Assembly: GCA_036172665.1 (NCBI GenBank)
Contig: CM069872.1
Span: 53,368,101-53,432,100, forward strand
Reading direction: 5' to 3'
DNA: 64,000 nt
DNA from: Prosopocoilus inquinatus
Lineage: Eukaryota; Arthropoda; Insecta; Coleoptera; Lucanidae
In this document: positions 1-10,870 of the stretch, one piece after another
Layout of the letters: every line of letters starts with the position of its first letter
Numbering within the stretch: the stretch's first letter is position 1
The notes under the pieces: generated by a model
The model's database searches: none
Seen by the model: only the letters and a program-made list of their open reading frames with translations
Told to the model about the DNA's origin: nothing
Translations under genes and position numbers: made by a program

Positions 1-299
1 GATCGTCTTTTGTTTTCAAACGAAGAGAAGTCGTTTCGTTACTATTTAAAAAAGAATCGATTTTAAACGAACGGAGGGGTGGGGGAACTCCGATCATCTT
101 TCGTTTTTCGATTTTCTTTTTTTTTCAATTCGAGGTTTCTTTAATTTTCTACGAATTTTCAGCAAACTTTTGGTACCTTTTTTGTCTCTTTTTTTTCCCT
201 CAAATTTGTATTCTACTAATTCTTTTCGATTCTTTAACAGAACTAACAGAAGGCGGAACGTCGATCCACGACATGCGAAGAGCAAGCGTGTAGAGGAGT
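1..299. other. Non-coding, pyrimidine-rich stretch
   Basis: T-rich low-complexity DNA with no supported gene. The first 16 bases match, in reverse complement, a stretch of the purine-rich region near 14.24 kb, so a fragment of that sequence may be present. Open frames here are short and of low complexity. Confidence 0.5.
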
Positions 300-595
300 G
301 CGACGCCCCTCCTCGCGTATATGTAGCCCCGCCCACAATTGAAATTCTCACGTGTAACCCTGCCCACAATTGAAATTCTCATATGTAACTCCGCCCACAA
401 TTGAAAGTCGTATATCTCGCTCCGCTCACAGTTGAAAGTCGTATATCTAGCTCCGCCCACGCTTGAAAGACGTATACGTAGCCCCGCCCACGCTTGAAAG
501 TCGTACACGTAGCTCGGCAGGTAATTGAAATTCGTACATATAGCACCGCCCACAATTGAAACTCGTATATGTAGCCCCGCCCACAATTTAAACAA
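300..595 (+). repeat. Tandem array of ~35-bp units with CCGCCCAC cores
   Basis: About eight imperfect copies of a unit built as GTAGC-YCCGCCCAC-AATTGAAA-YTCGTATAT. Units differ by scattered substitutions, which indicates an old array. Nearly every copy keeps CCGCCCA, the core of GC-box/KLF sites. A stray degenerate unit lies near 679-708. Open frames on both strands are by-products of the period. Confidence 0.85.
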
Positions 596-955
596 TGTTC
601 TGATAATGCTACAATTGGGTTATTATTGATCTGGGTTCGGTGTACTTTAATTTTGCGCTCCTCTCCCCTCCTCGCGCGTGCAGCACCGCGCTCACAATTG
701 AAAATTGGCTTTATTTATTACTCCTTTGTTTTCACCGAACCTGAACAATAATAACAAGTTCAACAAATTCTATCGAATTTTACGCGCAGCTTCCTGCAAT
801 TGTCGCGCGCTTTTGTTTCCAATGCAAGTACGTCCTAACCTATAATAAAATAACAAATTTAACATCTCTAGGTCTCCACCTTTAGGCAAAGAGGGCGCCA
901 CCACGCGGCGGAAACCGACCGACGGCTCGCCTAACCTAAACTAAATTTGGAGAGC
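596..955. other. Non-coding spacer
   Basis: Mostly unique sequence with one stray copy of the upstream 35-bp unit (about 679-708). A short CCTAACCTAAA stretch near 931-941 resembles insect telomere repeats, but it has only two units and is not an array. No gene was recognised. Confidence 0.5.
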
Positions 956-1108
956 GCGACGCAAGGAGAGGAGGGGGGGGCTACAAACATAAAGTGAGGT
1001 TAAGACATCACAATAATTTGATATTCAAAAGTGACTGAATGTCAAATTATTGTGATGTCTTAACCTCACTTTATGTTTATAGGGCCCCCCCTCCTCTCCT
1101 TGCGTCGC
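956..1108. repeat. Near-perfect foldback (hairpin), 153 bp
   Basis: The arms (about 956-1028 and 1037-1108) are almost perfect reverse complements around a loop of about 8 bases. The outer arm is GCGACGCAAGGAGAGGAGGG on the left and its complement on the right. The inner arm carries AAAGTGAGGTTAAGACATCA and its complement. Such a structure fits a hairpin-type MITE or a recently formed inverted duplication. No clear target-site duplication was found. A small-RNA precursor is possible but untested. Confidence 0.85.
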
Positions 1109-1925
1109 AAATTCTTTTATTTTTTGAAATACCGCCACAAAAAGAGTAAAGCACACATCAAACAACCTTTTCCGGGCCATCCACACACACACACAAACAC
1201 ACACACAAACGCGCGCGTATATTAAATTTCAGTAAAAAAAAAAAGTTGCGTCGCTTTATGATGGGGGATTCTCTTTCATATGCGAGCCGGCGGGTCCCGG
1301 CGGCTCATCGTTCCCGACTTCGCTCGGGAGCCCCCCCCCCCCCCCCCCCCCCCGCCGTGTTTCAGATGTTTTACACCGACGTCCCGAATAAAACATATCC
1401 CGAAAGCCTGTCCACGTAACGCTCGCGGGGAGGGTTTGTTTTTTTTTTACTAAACGACACGTTCGGCGGTTGCGACGCGGCGGCGGCGGTTTTTCCGCCC
1501 CCGTTCTTTTTAATCTGCTCGATTTATTCGCCTGATTTGTGTGTTGTTATTGTTGGGAGGGTAACGAGGGCAATTTTTTTTCTCGTGATTTCTTTTTTTT
1601 GTCGAGGAGGGAAGGAAGCTATTTTTTTTTTTTTTGAACCGGCAGGCCCCCGCCCCCCAACAACGAAACGCTTCGTTCGCCACAGGTGCGCGTTCTTTAT
1701 CGATTCTTGACTTCGTTCCGCTCGTTGTACCGCCAAGCTAATAAAGGGCGGGTCGTGACAATATACCTAAAAGACATTTCAACGTCTGATTGTGAGTGCG
1801 GCGGTCATAACCAAAGTGAGGATGAAAAAGTATCGTCGGTCGCAGGAAAGCGATCGTATTGTTAAAAACATGTTTCAAGTAACACGTACGTAAAAATCAA
1901 GAAAGAAATAATCCAATCCGTAAAG
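1109..1925. other. Non-coding stretch with simple repeats
   Basis: Holds a CA-rich microsatellite (about 1181-1215), a run of 23 C residues (1331-1353) and several poly-T/poly-A runs. No exon or gene was recognised. Short open frames follow the low-complexity runs. Confidence 0.5.
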
Positions 1926-2160
1926 ATCAGTGCTGATACGTAGAGATGCGGACAGACCAAGACTTGAGGGGCCGATACGTACTGATAAAGACAGATCAGT
2001 ACTGATTAGACTGAATTAATAATTTGCATTTCGCGTCGGGTATAAATTGATTTGCGCACGCAAATAAGCGTATACGGACAGATCAGTACTGATCAATCTG
2101 AATTAATAATTTGCGTTTCGCGTCAGATACAAATTGATTTGCGCGTCATTCCACTATGAT
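1926..2160 (+). repeat. Two-copy tandem duplication, ~89-bp period
   Basis: ACAGATCAGTACTGAT occurs near 1990 and 2078. Each occurrence is followed by CTGAATTAATAATTTGC and a similar tail ending in AAATTGATTTGCGC. The unit contains the palindrome ATCAGTACTGAT. A weaker related piece (AAGATCAGTGCTGATACG) lies just upstream. Confidence 0.75.
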
Positions 2161-3094
2161 GTCATACACGGGTAGAAAATAAGCGTGATTTAATTTTCTT
2201 GTGGCAGGGGGGGGGGGGCGGAAGGAACGGAGGACGGACGTGAAAACTTGCGTGTTTTCAACACGAAAAAAGTAAGAAAAAAACAAAATCCGAGAAAGAA
2301 AGTTTTCGGACACGCCGGGTACAGCTGTTTGCCTCGCTTTTTTTTTTGCCTCTCCTGCCCCCGGAAAAAGTCCGCGGCGAAAGAAGGAACTAACTCCTAA
2401 CTGACGACGACGATCTCCAGAGAGTGATCCATGCCTTCCTCACGTCACATTTATTAAAAACTTCCGGTTTGAAGTTAAGTGCGTTCCCTGGGCGCCTCAT
2501 CCTTTTATTTTCGGAGGTGAATTTGTTTCGGTCGGGGGGGGGGGGGAAGGAGGGGGGGCGGGGTAGAAGTTTACACTTTCATACTAAAGTAGTGTTCACC
2601 TTTTTTAAATTTTATTTTAATTTAACAAATTTTGAACCATTCGCCCTAAGACAACGACAGACGGGCGGGCGGGTCCGGACCTGGCGCGCTCGACCCGCTG
2701 TCATTTTATTTTTATTTTTTTGAGGGGGGCGAGGTGTTTTACATAAAACATATTTAGATAGAACAGAATTTGCTACCCTTACCATGACGACATGAGAATA
2801 ACCAAGAACCCCACTCCTTCCTCCCTGACCTTGGCCGTGACGACACGAGACTAATCAAGGACCCCCCTTCTTTCCCCCCTGAGCTTGGCCGCAAAGACTT
2901 TCTTGTATTATTATCGACCGAGCAGAGTAAACTTTGCGGGTGTATCCATAACAGTCAGTTTTTTTTTTTTTTACTTTTTATTTAGCAACTGTTTTAACCT
3001 TATCAGACGTTCTCAATTTTTTTTTTTTACTTTTTTAATTTTATTCGGCGTCTCTTTCTGGCTTTATTAAACGCGTATTATCTCTGTTTTGCAG
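2161..3094. other. Probable 5' intron or upstream sequence of the LHFPL-like gene
   Basis: Contains G runs of 10 or more bases (near 2207-2218 and 2536-2547), poly-T tracts, and a degenerate 53-bp repeat at about 2785-2900 (GACGACAYGAGA motif). It ends in the polypyrimidine tract and TTTTGCAG acceptor used by the exon at 3095. No other coding sequence was recognised. Confidence 0.5.
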
Positions 3095-3323
3095 GTTCTT
3101 CGATGTACGGTGACGCAGCCCTTTCGGTGCCCTGCAATCGATGATACAGGGCCGTCTGGTGTGTGAAGTGCCGCAGTGAATCCGCCGCGTAAAATTGAGT
3201 CCGCCGCGAAACTGGAAAGTCATGGCGACCTCTTTGACGGCGGTCGGAATTCTCTGGGCCACTTTATCGCTGGCGGCGGCGATCCTTTGTTGCTCCGGCT
3301 TCTACCTGCCCTTCTGGATACAG
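3095..3323 (+). CDS. LHFPL: First coding exon of an LHFPL-family tetraspan membrane protein (partial; coding part 3222-3323)
   Basis: The exon begins after a pyrimidine-rich acceptor (TCTCTGTTTTGCAG, ending 3094), carries about 127 bases of 5' UTR, and opens at ATG 3222 in a good context (AAAGTCATGG). The 34 codons read MATSLTAVGILWATLSLAAA and end at ...GFYLPFWIQ, then a strong donor CAG|GTGAGC at 3324 in phase 0. This matches the N-terminus of LHFPL proteins: a short polar start, a tryptophan in the first helix, a hydrophobic membrane segment, and a PYW/PFW motif just before the first extracellular loop. LHFPL proteins are four-pass membrane proteins of the claudin-like superfamily; some vertebrate members act in hair-cell mechanotransduction or at inhibitory synapses. 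Which paralogue this is cannot be told from 34 residues (it looks closest to the LHFPL1/LHFPL6 type). The loop and later helices should be in downstream exons, which were not recognised in the window. An upstream non-coding exon is implied by the acceptor. Confidence 0.85.
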
Positions 3324-3380
3324 GTGAGCATCGGTCACACTTTTGTGCGCACGACGCGACGTCTCATTTCCCGCAATTTA
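3324..3380 (+). other. Splice donor and start of the LHFPL-like intron
   Basis: GTGAGC directly follows the exon end at 3323. The modular repeat begins about 60-70 bases inside the intron. Translation past the donor soon leaves the family pattern, which supports a real splice site rather than read-through. Confidence 0.75.
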
Positions 3381-4600
3381 CAATTTATATAACTTATACG
3401 GACCTGCAATGCTCAGAATTTGTATGGATTTGAAATACGCAGGCGGCAGTTTACAATTTATGTGGTGGATCTGCGATGTGTACGCCCAGAATCTGTACGG
3501 ATATGCAATGTGGAGGTGGCAATTTAGAATTTGTATGGACCTGCGATGTGCTGTTGATAACTTAAAACCTGAACGGAATCACCCGCGACAATTAAAATTC
3601 AGTTTAATATTTCGTCCTGGCCCAAACAGTAAACCGGAAAATTAAAATACGCACCGCTGGCTTCGGGGTTCATAGAAAACAGCTCTTTCTCCTCTGTACT
3701 ATGTATTAGATTCATCATCAGTGAATTTATGGGGATCTGCAAGTCGCAGGCGGCAACTTCAGAGAATTTATACGGATCTGCAATGTGCACGCGGTGATTT
3801 ACAATTTGTATGGACCTGCAATGTGCAGTTGATGACTTAAAACCTGAACGGAATCACCCGTGACAATTAAAATTCAATTTAATATTTCGTCTTGACCCGA
3901 ACTGTAAATCGGAAAATTTAAAATACGCACCGCTGGTTTCGGGGTTCATAGAAAACAGCTCTTTCTCCTCTGTACTATGTATTAGATTCATCATCAGTGA
4001 ATTTATGGGGATATGCAAGTCGCAGGGGGCAACTTCAGAGAATTTATACGGATCTGCAATGTGCACGCGGTGATTTACAATTTGTATGGACCTGCAATGT
4101 GCAGTTGATGACTTAAAACCTGAACGGAATCACCCGTGACAATTAAAATTCAATTTAATATTTCGCCTTGACCCGAACAGTAAATCGGAAAATTGAAAAT
4201 GCGCATCAGTGGTTTCGGGGTTCATATCAACAAGTTCCTTCTGCGCTATATCATGTGTTAAACTCATTATCAGTGAATTTATGTGTATCTCCATTAAGCA
4301 GGTGGCAACTTGAGAGAATTTATACGGATCTGCGATGCGCAGGTGGCAATGTGAGTGAATTTATACGGACCTGCAATGTGCAACTCGTAGTTTAGAATTT
4401 ATACGGACCTGCAATGTTCAGTTGACAACTTTGAGACAAATTTGTATTTTATTTTAATATTTAGTTTTGGACCCCTGAACAAATTCAAAGTACATATCAC
4501 CGGTTTCGTGTTACGTACATTGAAGAGAGCTCCAAGTTATCTCCTCGTCCCCTCTAAATTACACCAATTAGACGAAATCTGCCTGGTTAAAATGACTGAT
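3381..4600 (+). repeat. Modular repeat family A: ~40-bp modules plus ~276-bp composite units
   Basis: Modules look like AATTTGTATGGATCTGCAAT followed by GTGCAGGTGGCAACTTAG, with many variants. From about 3564 they are embedded in a 276-bp composite that repeats at 3564, 3839 and 4115. The composite contains a non-modular block (TTTAATATTTCGTC, GTAAATCGGAAAAT, GGTTTCGGGGTTCATA, CTGTACTATGTATTAGA). The first two composites are nearly identical and the third is diverged. A worn non-modular block continues at 4450-4590. Related loci lie at 5.6, 6.7, 7.9, 9.5 and 10.4 kb. Open frames on both strands are repeat-driven. Confidence 0.9.
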
Positions 4601-5619
4601 GCATTTTAAACCCCTTACGTTTCGACGTCTAGAAACCCTCCACTCCCATCTCCACACTGAGCTCGGCCCACTGCAACCAACTTACTCTTCACTCAGCGCT
4701 TTGATGAAGCAACCTGGATTAACACCGTCAGTTACCAACCCTCGAACTTCACTCGGCTTAGTCATGACAACCTCCCCTCGATACACGAGAATCTATCCTT
4801 CCGCATGTGGGTCGCCGCCCTTTGAATTCAACGGGGATGTTCGATTTAAAAGCTCGAAATCCGAAGTTCGGAAAGTCAACACGTAAGCGCGCACCCACTC
4901 GGAAGGCATCCCACGAATCAATTAAATTTACCAAAAGCAATCTCGCACGAGCGGGTTTTTGCAATCCCCGCTGATTAATGACGTTTTTCAATTGCCCCCC
5001 CCCCCGCCACCCCACGTTGCAAATTTTCTTTTACCGCCGCGCAAATTGATGATCCGCACTTCGGATCATACTTATGCATGCACACACACATACGGACGTC
5101 ATTACCGGAAATTCTGGCGGCCCGCCCGAAGAACAAGAAACTAGCGGCGGTGGGGGTTGAGGGGGAGGGGGGGGGGTTGAGGAATTTATGTGTGTACCTT
5201 GTCCCGGCGATAAATAAAACGGCTGGAAAGTAGATGGCTTCTTTAAGGTGAAACACGAAGTAGTCGCGCAGCAAACTTTCAACTTTCGAAACTTACGGCT
5301 TTATGCTCCGCGTTTTAATATAAAGCGCTTCTATCACGCTCCGGATATTCCGACGGTGATTCTCTCTTTTTCTAAAGGGGAGGAGGGTGGGGGGAGGGGA
5401 CGAACGAACACGATGAACTGCCGCAAGCAAAGTTTGTTAGCGACAAGAAGTGTGTCGAGTACCTGCGATTTTCGGATTTATGGCGTTTGGGAAGTCTCTT
5501 TCTAAGTTTATTTGGGGATGATTGAATAGGTTATATTAACATAAAATTGAATTATTCAAGTGAGCTTGCGTTTTCCTTATCCTCTACTGAAACTTCCCCG
5601 TCGCTGTTATTGTCATGGC
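4601..5619. other. Non-coding stretch, G/C homopolymer-rich
   Basis: Contains a C run near 4996-5005, G-rich runs near 5150-5178, and an ACACACATAC-type short repeat near 5080. Frames on both strands reflect these runs. No exon was recognised. Confidence 0.45.
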
Positions 5620-6250
5620 GTGAAGAATTTGTATGGAACTGCAATGTGCAGGTGGCAACTCAGAATTTATGTGGGCGTGCAGTGCAACTCGAGAATTTAT
5701 TTGGATATGCAATGTAGATTAATAATTTGTATGGATATGCAATGTGCTGTCGCCCAAAAAATTATTTTGCTTCTCAGTTTCGTGGAGATTTACGTATTTC
5801 GCTGGGTCCTTGCGTGTGTTACTGATAGCTGAAAGCTCCCTCATATTGCAAATTTAAACAAAATTGATTCAATCAGAAAAACCTTTACGGTCCTGCGATG
5901 CCCACCTATTTTCTAAACTCGCAATTTCTTTTACACCCACGCTAATGAAGACTTCATTACCGCAATTTTGTTGCGAATACCTCATCAGATCTCCGAATAT
6001 TTATTCGGAGAACTGATGAATTATAGAAGCCGCGCGCCATAATGCGTTGCATTTTACGTACTAATATTTCTACTATTTTCACAGACGTACAATTTGTTTG
6101 GATATGCAATGTATGTGCAGGTGATAATTTGGAATCTATACGGATATGCAATCTATCTCAGCATGCAACGCAAAGAATTTGTACGGATGAGCAATGTGAT
6201 GCAACTCAATAATTTGTATGGTTATGCAATGCGCTATCGCCCCCAAAATA
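5620..6250 (+). repeat. Repeat family A, dispersed modules
   Basis: Modules with TTGTATGGATATGCAATGTG and relatives recur at about 5625-5750 and 6085-6240, separated by about 330 bases of mostly unrelated sequence. The module version here has GGATATGCAATG rather than GGATCTGCAATG, which suggests a local sub-family. Confidence 0.8.
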
Positions 6251-6664
6251 AGAGGAATTCCGATGAATTACAAGAAGAAGCCGCGGGTCGTAATGTGTTG
6301 CATTATGCATGCGCTATGCAGCCAGTAATTTATTTCCGGCAAAGTTGCGTTATTATGTTAAGTCTCCCTGGTTTTATTCGACGCCGACGCCGACGTCGCG
6401 ATCAGACCGCGCTCGAGGACTTGGGGGAAGTTCGTCGTTTAGCATAATTTAGGTAACAAACGCCGGCGTCTGGACGCTACGTGGATGGGAAGAACAACGC
6501 GGTTCGAAGGCGGTTCGCTAGCGTAAATATTGAAACTAAACTTCGACAGCTGTGTCAAGGTAAATGACATATTCATTGTGTACAGTAATACAACAAGGAG
6601 GTGTTTTTGATGAGACAGTTTTTGCGATCCTATAAGCAATATCATGGGGGTCGGGTGATGGACG
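6251..6664. other. Non-coding spacer
   Basis: Unique sequence with a short CGACGCCGACGCCGACG run near 6380. No gene, RNA or mobile element was recognised. Confidence 0.45.
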
Positions 6665-7110
6665 GGGGGATTCAGAATTTGTATGGATCAGCAATGTGAA
6701 TTAGAATCTGTATGGCTCTGCGATGTGCAGATGGCAACTTACGATTCATTTGGATCTGCAATGCAGTTCAGAATTTGTACGCATCTGCGATGTAACTCAG
6801 AATTTATATGGATTTGCAATATAACCCAAAATTCGTATGGTACTGCGATGTGTTGATGGCAAATTACAATTCGTTTGAATCTACAATGCAACTCAGAATT
6901 TGTACGGATTTGCGATGTAACTCAGAATTTATATGGATCTCCAATGTGACTCATAATTTGTATGGATCTGCAATGTGCTGGTGGCAACTTACGATTCATG
7001 TAGCTCGGAATTTGTACGGACCTCCGATGTCCAGCACGTGAGAGCTTAGAATTTGTAATCATTTTAATATTTAGTTTTGACTTCAACCTCAATATATGGG
7101 AAAATTTAAA
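6665..7110 (+). repeat. Repeat family A, array of ~40-bp modules
   Basis: About nine modules (TCAGAATTTGTACGGATYTG, then CRATGTRACTCAGAATTTA) run head to tail from about 6670 to 7050. They are followed by the start of the non-modular block (TTTTAATATTTAGTTTTGAC, then GGGAAAATTTAAAATCC). The order of modules then block is the same as at 3.4-4.6 kb. Confidence 0.85.
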
Positions 7111-7869
7111 ATCCTCCTGAATTTCCTTCCTCAACCATCCAGCTCGTGCGAAATCCTCTCGGAAACTCCACCGGAGCGTGCAAATTTTAATTATCACGGG
7201 TCCTCGTCGAAGCCGACGCGACGCCAAGAGTAATACGCATCGTATCAGTATGCACGAGCCGGGATTATTTCCATTTGTGTACGTAATACTTACGGCGCGC
7301 GCGACTTATACGAATAAATTAGCCCACGCCACGGGATTCCCCTCACGCACACGCGCCCACCATGAATACAACAGCTTTTCAAGAGACGGCTCCGAATCGC
7401 ATTAAGCGAAAAAATCTTCTCTCCTCGACGACCCACGGGTCGTTGTAGGATCGATTAGCGGCGCTGTTTGCTTAGTCTCTCGGTAAGAAACACCGGAGAG
7501 ATCCCCCCACGTGCTGGAATTAAGCCCCCCCGGATTTGCCGGAGACTCCGTGTAATGGTAATTAAATTATTTATGTTGCGTGTACGTTAAAGGTTACATC
7601 CACTTTAGGCGCTGATTAATTTTATTAGAATCGGGGACTTTGTAAGCGTGTTTGTTTGTTGTCGGAACTGATGAGATTCGGGCGGAGGGCGAGCCAAGAG
7701 CCAAGTCAAAGGCAAATGCGTCTCGTCTTGTTACATAAGAAATGAGTTGCTCTGCTGTTTTTGCTGATTAAAAGGAATAAAGGCACTCACTCATTTATTC
7801 ACACGCCAACACTACAGCCATACGATGTGAGAAGTACTCAAATATTGTCGTATTGGTACGCTTAATTAG
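7111..7869. other. Non-coding stretch
   Basis: Moderately GC-rich unique sequence between two family A arrays. No splice-bounded open frame with protein-like content was found. Confidence 0.45.
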
Positions 7870-8290
7870 CCTTGAGAGAATTTGTATGGTCCTGCGATGT
7901 GTAGGTGGCAACTTAGAATCTATACGGATCTGCAATATAACTCACAATTTATATGGAACTGCGATGTACCTCCTGGTGGCAACTTAAGAATCTATATGGC
8001 TCTATAATGTAACTCAAAATTTATACGGATCTGCAATGTGATTGAGAATTTGTATGGCACTGCTAGTGGGAACTTACAATTTATTTGGATTTACGATGCA
8101 ACTCAGAATTTGTACGGACCTGCGATGTGCAGGTGAGAGCTTAGAATCTGTAAATATTTAAGACTCAAGAGCTCATGGGAAAAATTTAAAATCCACACCG
8201 CTGGCGTCGAACTACATTAAAAACAGCAAGCTGCAAGTTATCTCCTCCCGTCCTAAATTATGTATTGGACCTCGATGACGTGCCTCGAAT
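7870..8290 (+). repeat. Repeat family A, modules plus block
   Basis: Modules run from about 7880 to 8145, then the non-modular block follows (GGGAAAAATTTAAAATCC, CACCGCTGG, AAGTTATCTCCTCC, TTATGTATTGGACC). The last module ends in TGCAGGTGAGAGC, which has the form of a splice donor (CAG|GTGAGA). Confidence 0.8.
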
Positions 8291-8904
8291 ACCAGCACCT
8301 GATTTTTTAAACCCGCAGACTTAAACTAAAGCTTACGCGTTTATCCACGTAGCACTCCGCCGACTCGCGCGCGCCATAATTACGAAAGTTTGAAGTGATA
8401 CAGCGCGGCGGGGCCAAACATTCCAGAAAACTTTTGCTTTTTCCCGGGTAATAACCGCGGCGCAAAGGGAGCAACTGTTCGCATATAAATGGCGTCCCCA
8501 CCCCCACACCTTCAAATATTATTAGCCCGCGCGAGAAAAACTGTTCCCCTCGGTTCGGTTACGTGTCCCGTTAATTGAGAGGGTCGTCGGGGTGGGTTGG
8601 CTTGTTCCGCGTAAACATGTTGCTGCTGCGAGCTGCTTGCTACTCGTTTGAATTTAGATGGCTATTTTAAAGGCGGTGACGCTCCCCCGGAGATGGCTCC
8701 CTCTGCGATTTATCGCTTATGACGCGATCATAATCTCGAATGTAGCGCGCCTCCGGTTCCGATTCTGCAATTCGATTGGAGATTTAAGGGGGTACAGTCT
8801 ATTCCGATAAGATACTGTAGCTTATGGTGCATGCGGTGCTTAAAATAGGTCTGACACGTCTGGAAATCATCCGAGGGGCAAAATCCCGTAAGAAATTAAA
8901 CCTT
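8291..8904. other. Non-coding stretch
   Basis: Unique sequence without a recognisable gene. The last ~50 bases contain CTGACACGTCTGGAAATC, a possible worn relative of the minisatellite that follows. Confidence 0.45.
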
Positions 8905-9240
8905 AGGAATCTTGAAATGCAAAAAATACTGTGGCGTGACGTATCAACGTGTCAATCAGTTGGGATCTTGAAATGCAAGAAATACTGTGGCGTGACGTAT
9001 CAACGTGTCAATCAGTCGGAATTTGGAAATGCAAAAAAAACTGTGGCGTGACGTATCAACGTGTCAGTCAGTTGGGATCTTGAAATGCGAAAAAAACTGT
9101 GGCGTGACATATCAACGTGTCAGTCAGTTGGGATCTTGAAATGCGAAAAAAACTGTGGCGTGACGTATCAACGTGTCAATTAGTTGGGATCTTGAAATGC
9201 GAAAAAAACTGTGGCGTGACGTATCAACGTGTCAGTCAGT
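8905..9240 (+). repeat. Minisatellite, 56-bp unit, six copies
   Basis: The anchor CTTGAAATGC (or its variant) recurs at 8911, 8967, 9023, 9079, 9135 and 9191, an exact 56-bp period. Each unit reads as a purine-rich half (GAAATGCGAAAAAAACTGTG) and a half with GTGACGTATCAACGTGTCA. Copies are highly similar, so the array is young. Each carries a TGACGT motif. Confidence 0.95.
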
Positions 9241-9454
9241 TACTAATGTAAGAAACTATACTAATTATAAAGTAAATCTGTCTTAAAAGACGCGTGCCGA
9301 TGAGTTACGCGTTGCAAATTCATATAAGTTCTGAATTGCCACATACAGTTTGACTTGTAATTTAATTTGGCAAATTGAAATTATCTAGCGAAATCACGTG
9401 CTGCGAGTTATTCACAGATAATTCCAATTAGCCAAATAAATTAAAAATCAAATT
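9241..9454. other. AT-rich non-coding spacer
   Basis: AT-rich unique sequence between the 56-bp minisatellite and the next family A array. Nothing else was recognised. Confidence 0.45.
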
Positions 9455-9695
9455 GCAGGTGGCAGCTAAGAATTTATATAGCTCTGCAATGTATCTCATG
9501 GATTTATACGGATTTGCAATGTAGCTCAGACTTATATGGATCTGCAATGTAACTCAGAATTTATATGGATCAGAATAATTCAGAATTTGTATGGGTCTGC
9601 AATGTGCACGTGGCAACTTAGAATTTATACGGTCTGGATCTGTAATGCAACTCCGAATTTGTATGGATCTGCGATGTGCAGGTGAGACCTTTACA
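9455..9695 (+). repeat. Repeat family A, short array
   Basis: About six modules (TCAGAATTTATATGGATC and relatives) end at about 9685 in GATGTGCAGGTGAGACC. This is a second copy of the module variant that mimics a splice donor. Confidence 0.8.
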
Positions 9696-10394
9696 TATTT
9701 TTTTGTTAAAAAATCGACTTGGAAAAACTACAGGCAAATTTAAAGTGTCTATTTCGTGTACCTTGAATCGTGAGATCCGAGATAATTTCATTCTTAACGA
9801 GAATTGTTATTTGGGCAAAGGGAGATTTTCCCGATTAACTCGACCTTTACATAACTCTCGGTTAGAGCTCGACGTTAATCTATCTGAGACGTGGAACAAC
9901 AGCAACAGTGCGGTCGGGCGGTTACCAAATCAAACATCCCCCGGATTCCGTTTCCGTTCAAAGAATGCCCGTGTAATCCCCGCAGCGCTGCGGTCGCTCT
10001 GGTAAACCCGGGCCCCGGCAAAGTTTCCGTCATTGCCGGACCGTCGTCAGATCGCCGGGCATTAACAACCCAATCATCGCCGACTAGAAAGGACAGTTTC
10101 ATAAGCGTAATGAATTCGGCGATTTAACTCGCCGCCTTTAATGGGACGGGGCCGTTCCGGGGGGCAATTGGGACCGGCTTTCCGTTGTCGCTCGGAAATT
10201 ACGTTAAAACTACGTCGACTCTGGTCCGGGCGATCGTTCGGACGACCTAAATCAAAACTCGCCCGGATTCAATTAGCTGAAGCAAATTAGCAGAAAACGA
10301 CGACTATTTCGACAAGTCTTTATTTCTAATGCGGTCGTGGAAATTTGCCCCTCTCTAACGTCACAGACTTTATAGATTTAGCGACTTCGAATAA
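9696..10394. other. Non-coding stretch
   Basis: Unique sequence. Overlapping open frames on both strands at 9875-10127 show no recognisable domain. No gene is supported. Confidence 0.45.
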
Positions 10395-10870
10395 TTTAAT
10401 TTAGAATTTATATAGATCTGCGATGTGTTCAATGCACTAGTGGCAACTTAGAATTTAAATGGACCTGCAATGCAACTTCGAATTTATATGGACCTGCGAT
10501 GTGTACGCTCGGAATTTGTACGGATCTGCAATGTGCCCGTGGTAATTTAGAATTTGTACGGACCTGCAATGTACAGATGATAATTTAGGACCTGTACGGA
10601 ATATTTCATTATTTTAATTCAATATTTCGTCTTGATCCAAACAGTAAATCAGAAAATCTAAAACATGTATCGCTGGTTTCGGGGTACATAGAAAACATCT
10701 GGAAGTTATCTCTTGCTGCGCTAAACTGTGTATTAGACACAGTGAATTTGTATGGATCTGCAATGTGCAGGTGGCAACTTAAAATTTATATGGGTCTGCA
10801 ATGTGCAGGTGGCGACTTCGAATTTGTGTGGACAATTTGTATGGACACGCAATGTATTGATTATTATATT
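10395..10870 (+). repeat. Repeat family A, last locus
   Basis: Modules at about 10400-10590, the non-modular block at 10610-10740 (AATATTTCGTCTTGATCC, CGCTGGTTTCGGGGTACATA, CTGTGTATTAGACACAGTG), then more modules to about 10850. It is the most complete match to the 276-bp composite at 3.6-4.1 kb. No family A copy was seen beyond this point. Confidence 0.85.

Noticed and set aside
931..941. Telomere-like CCTAACCTAAA
   Set aside because: Only two TTAGG-type units, far below any telomeric array.
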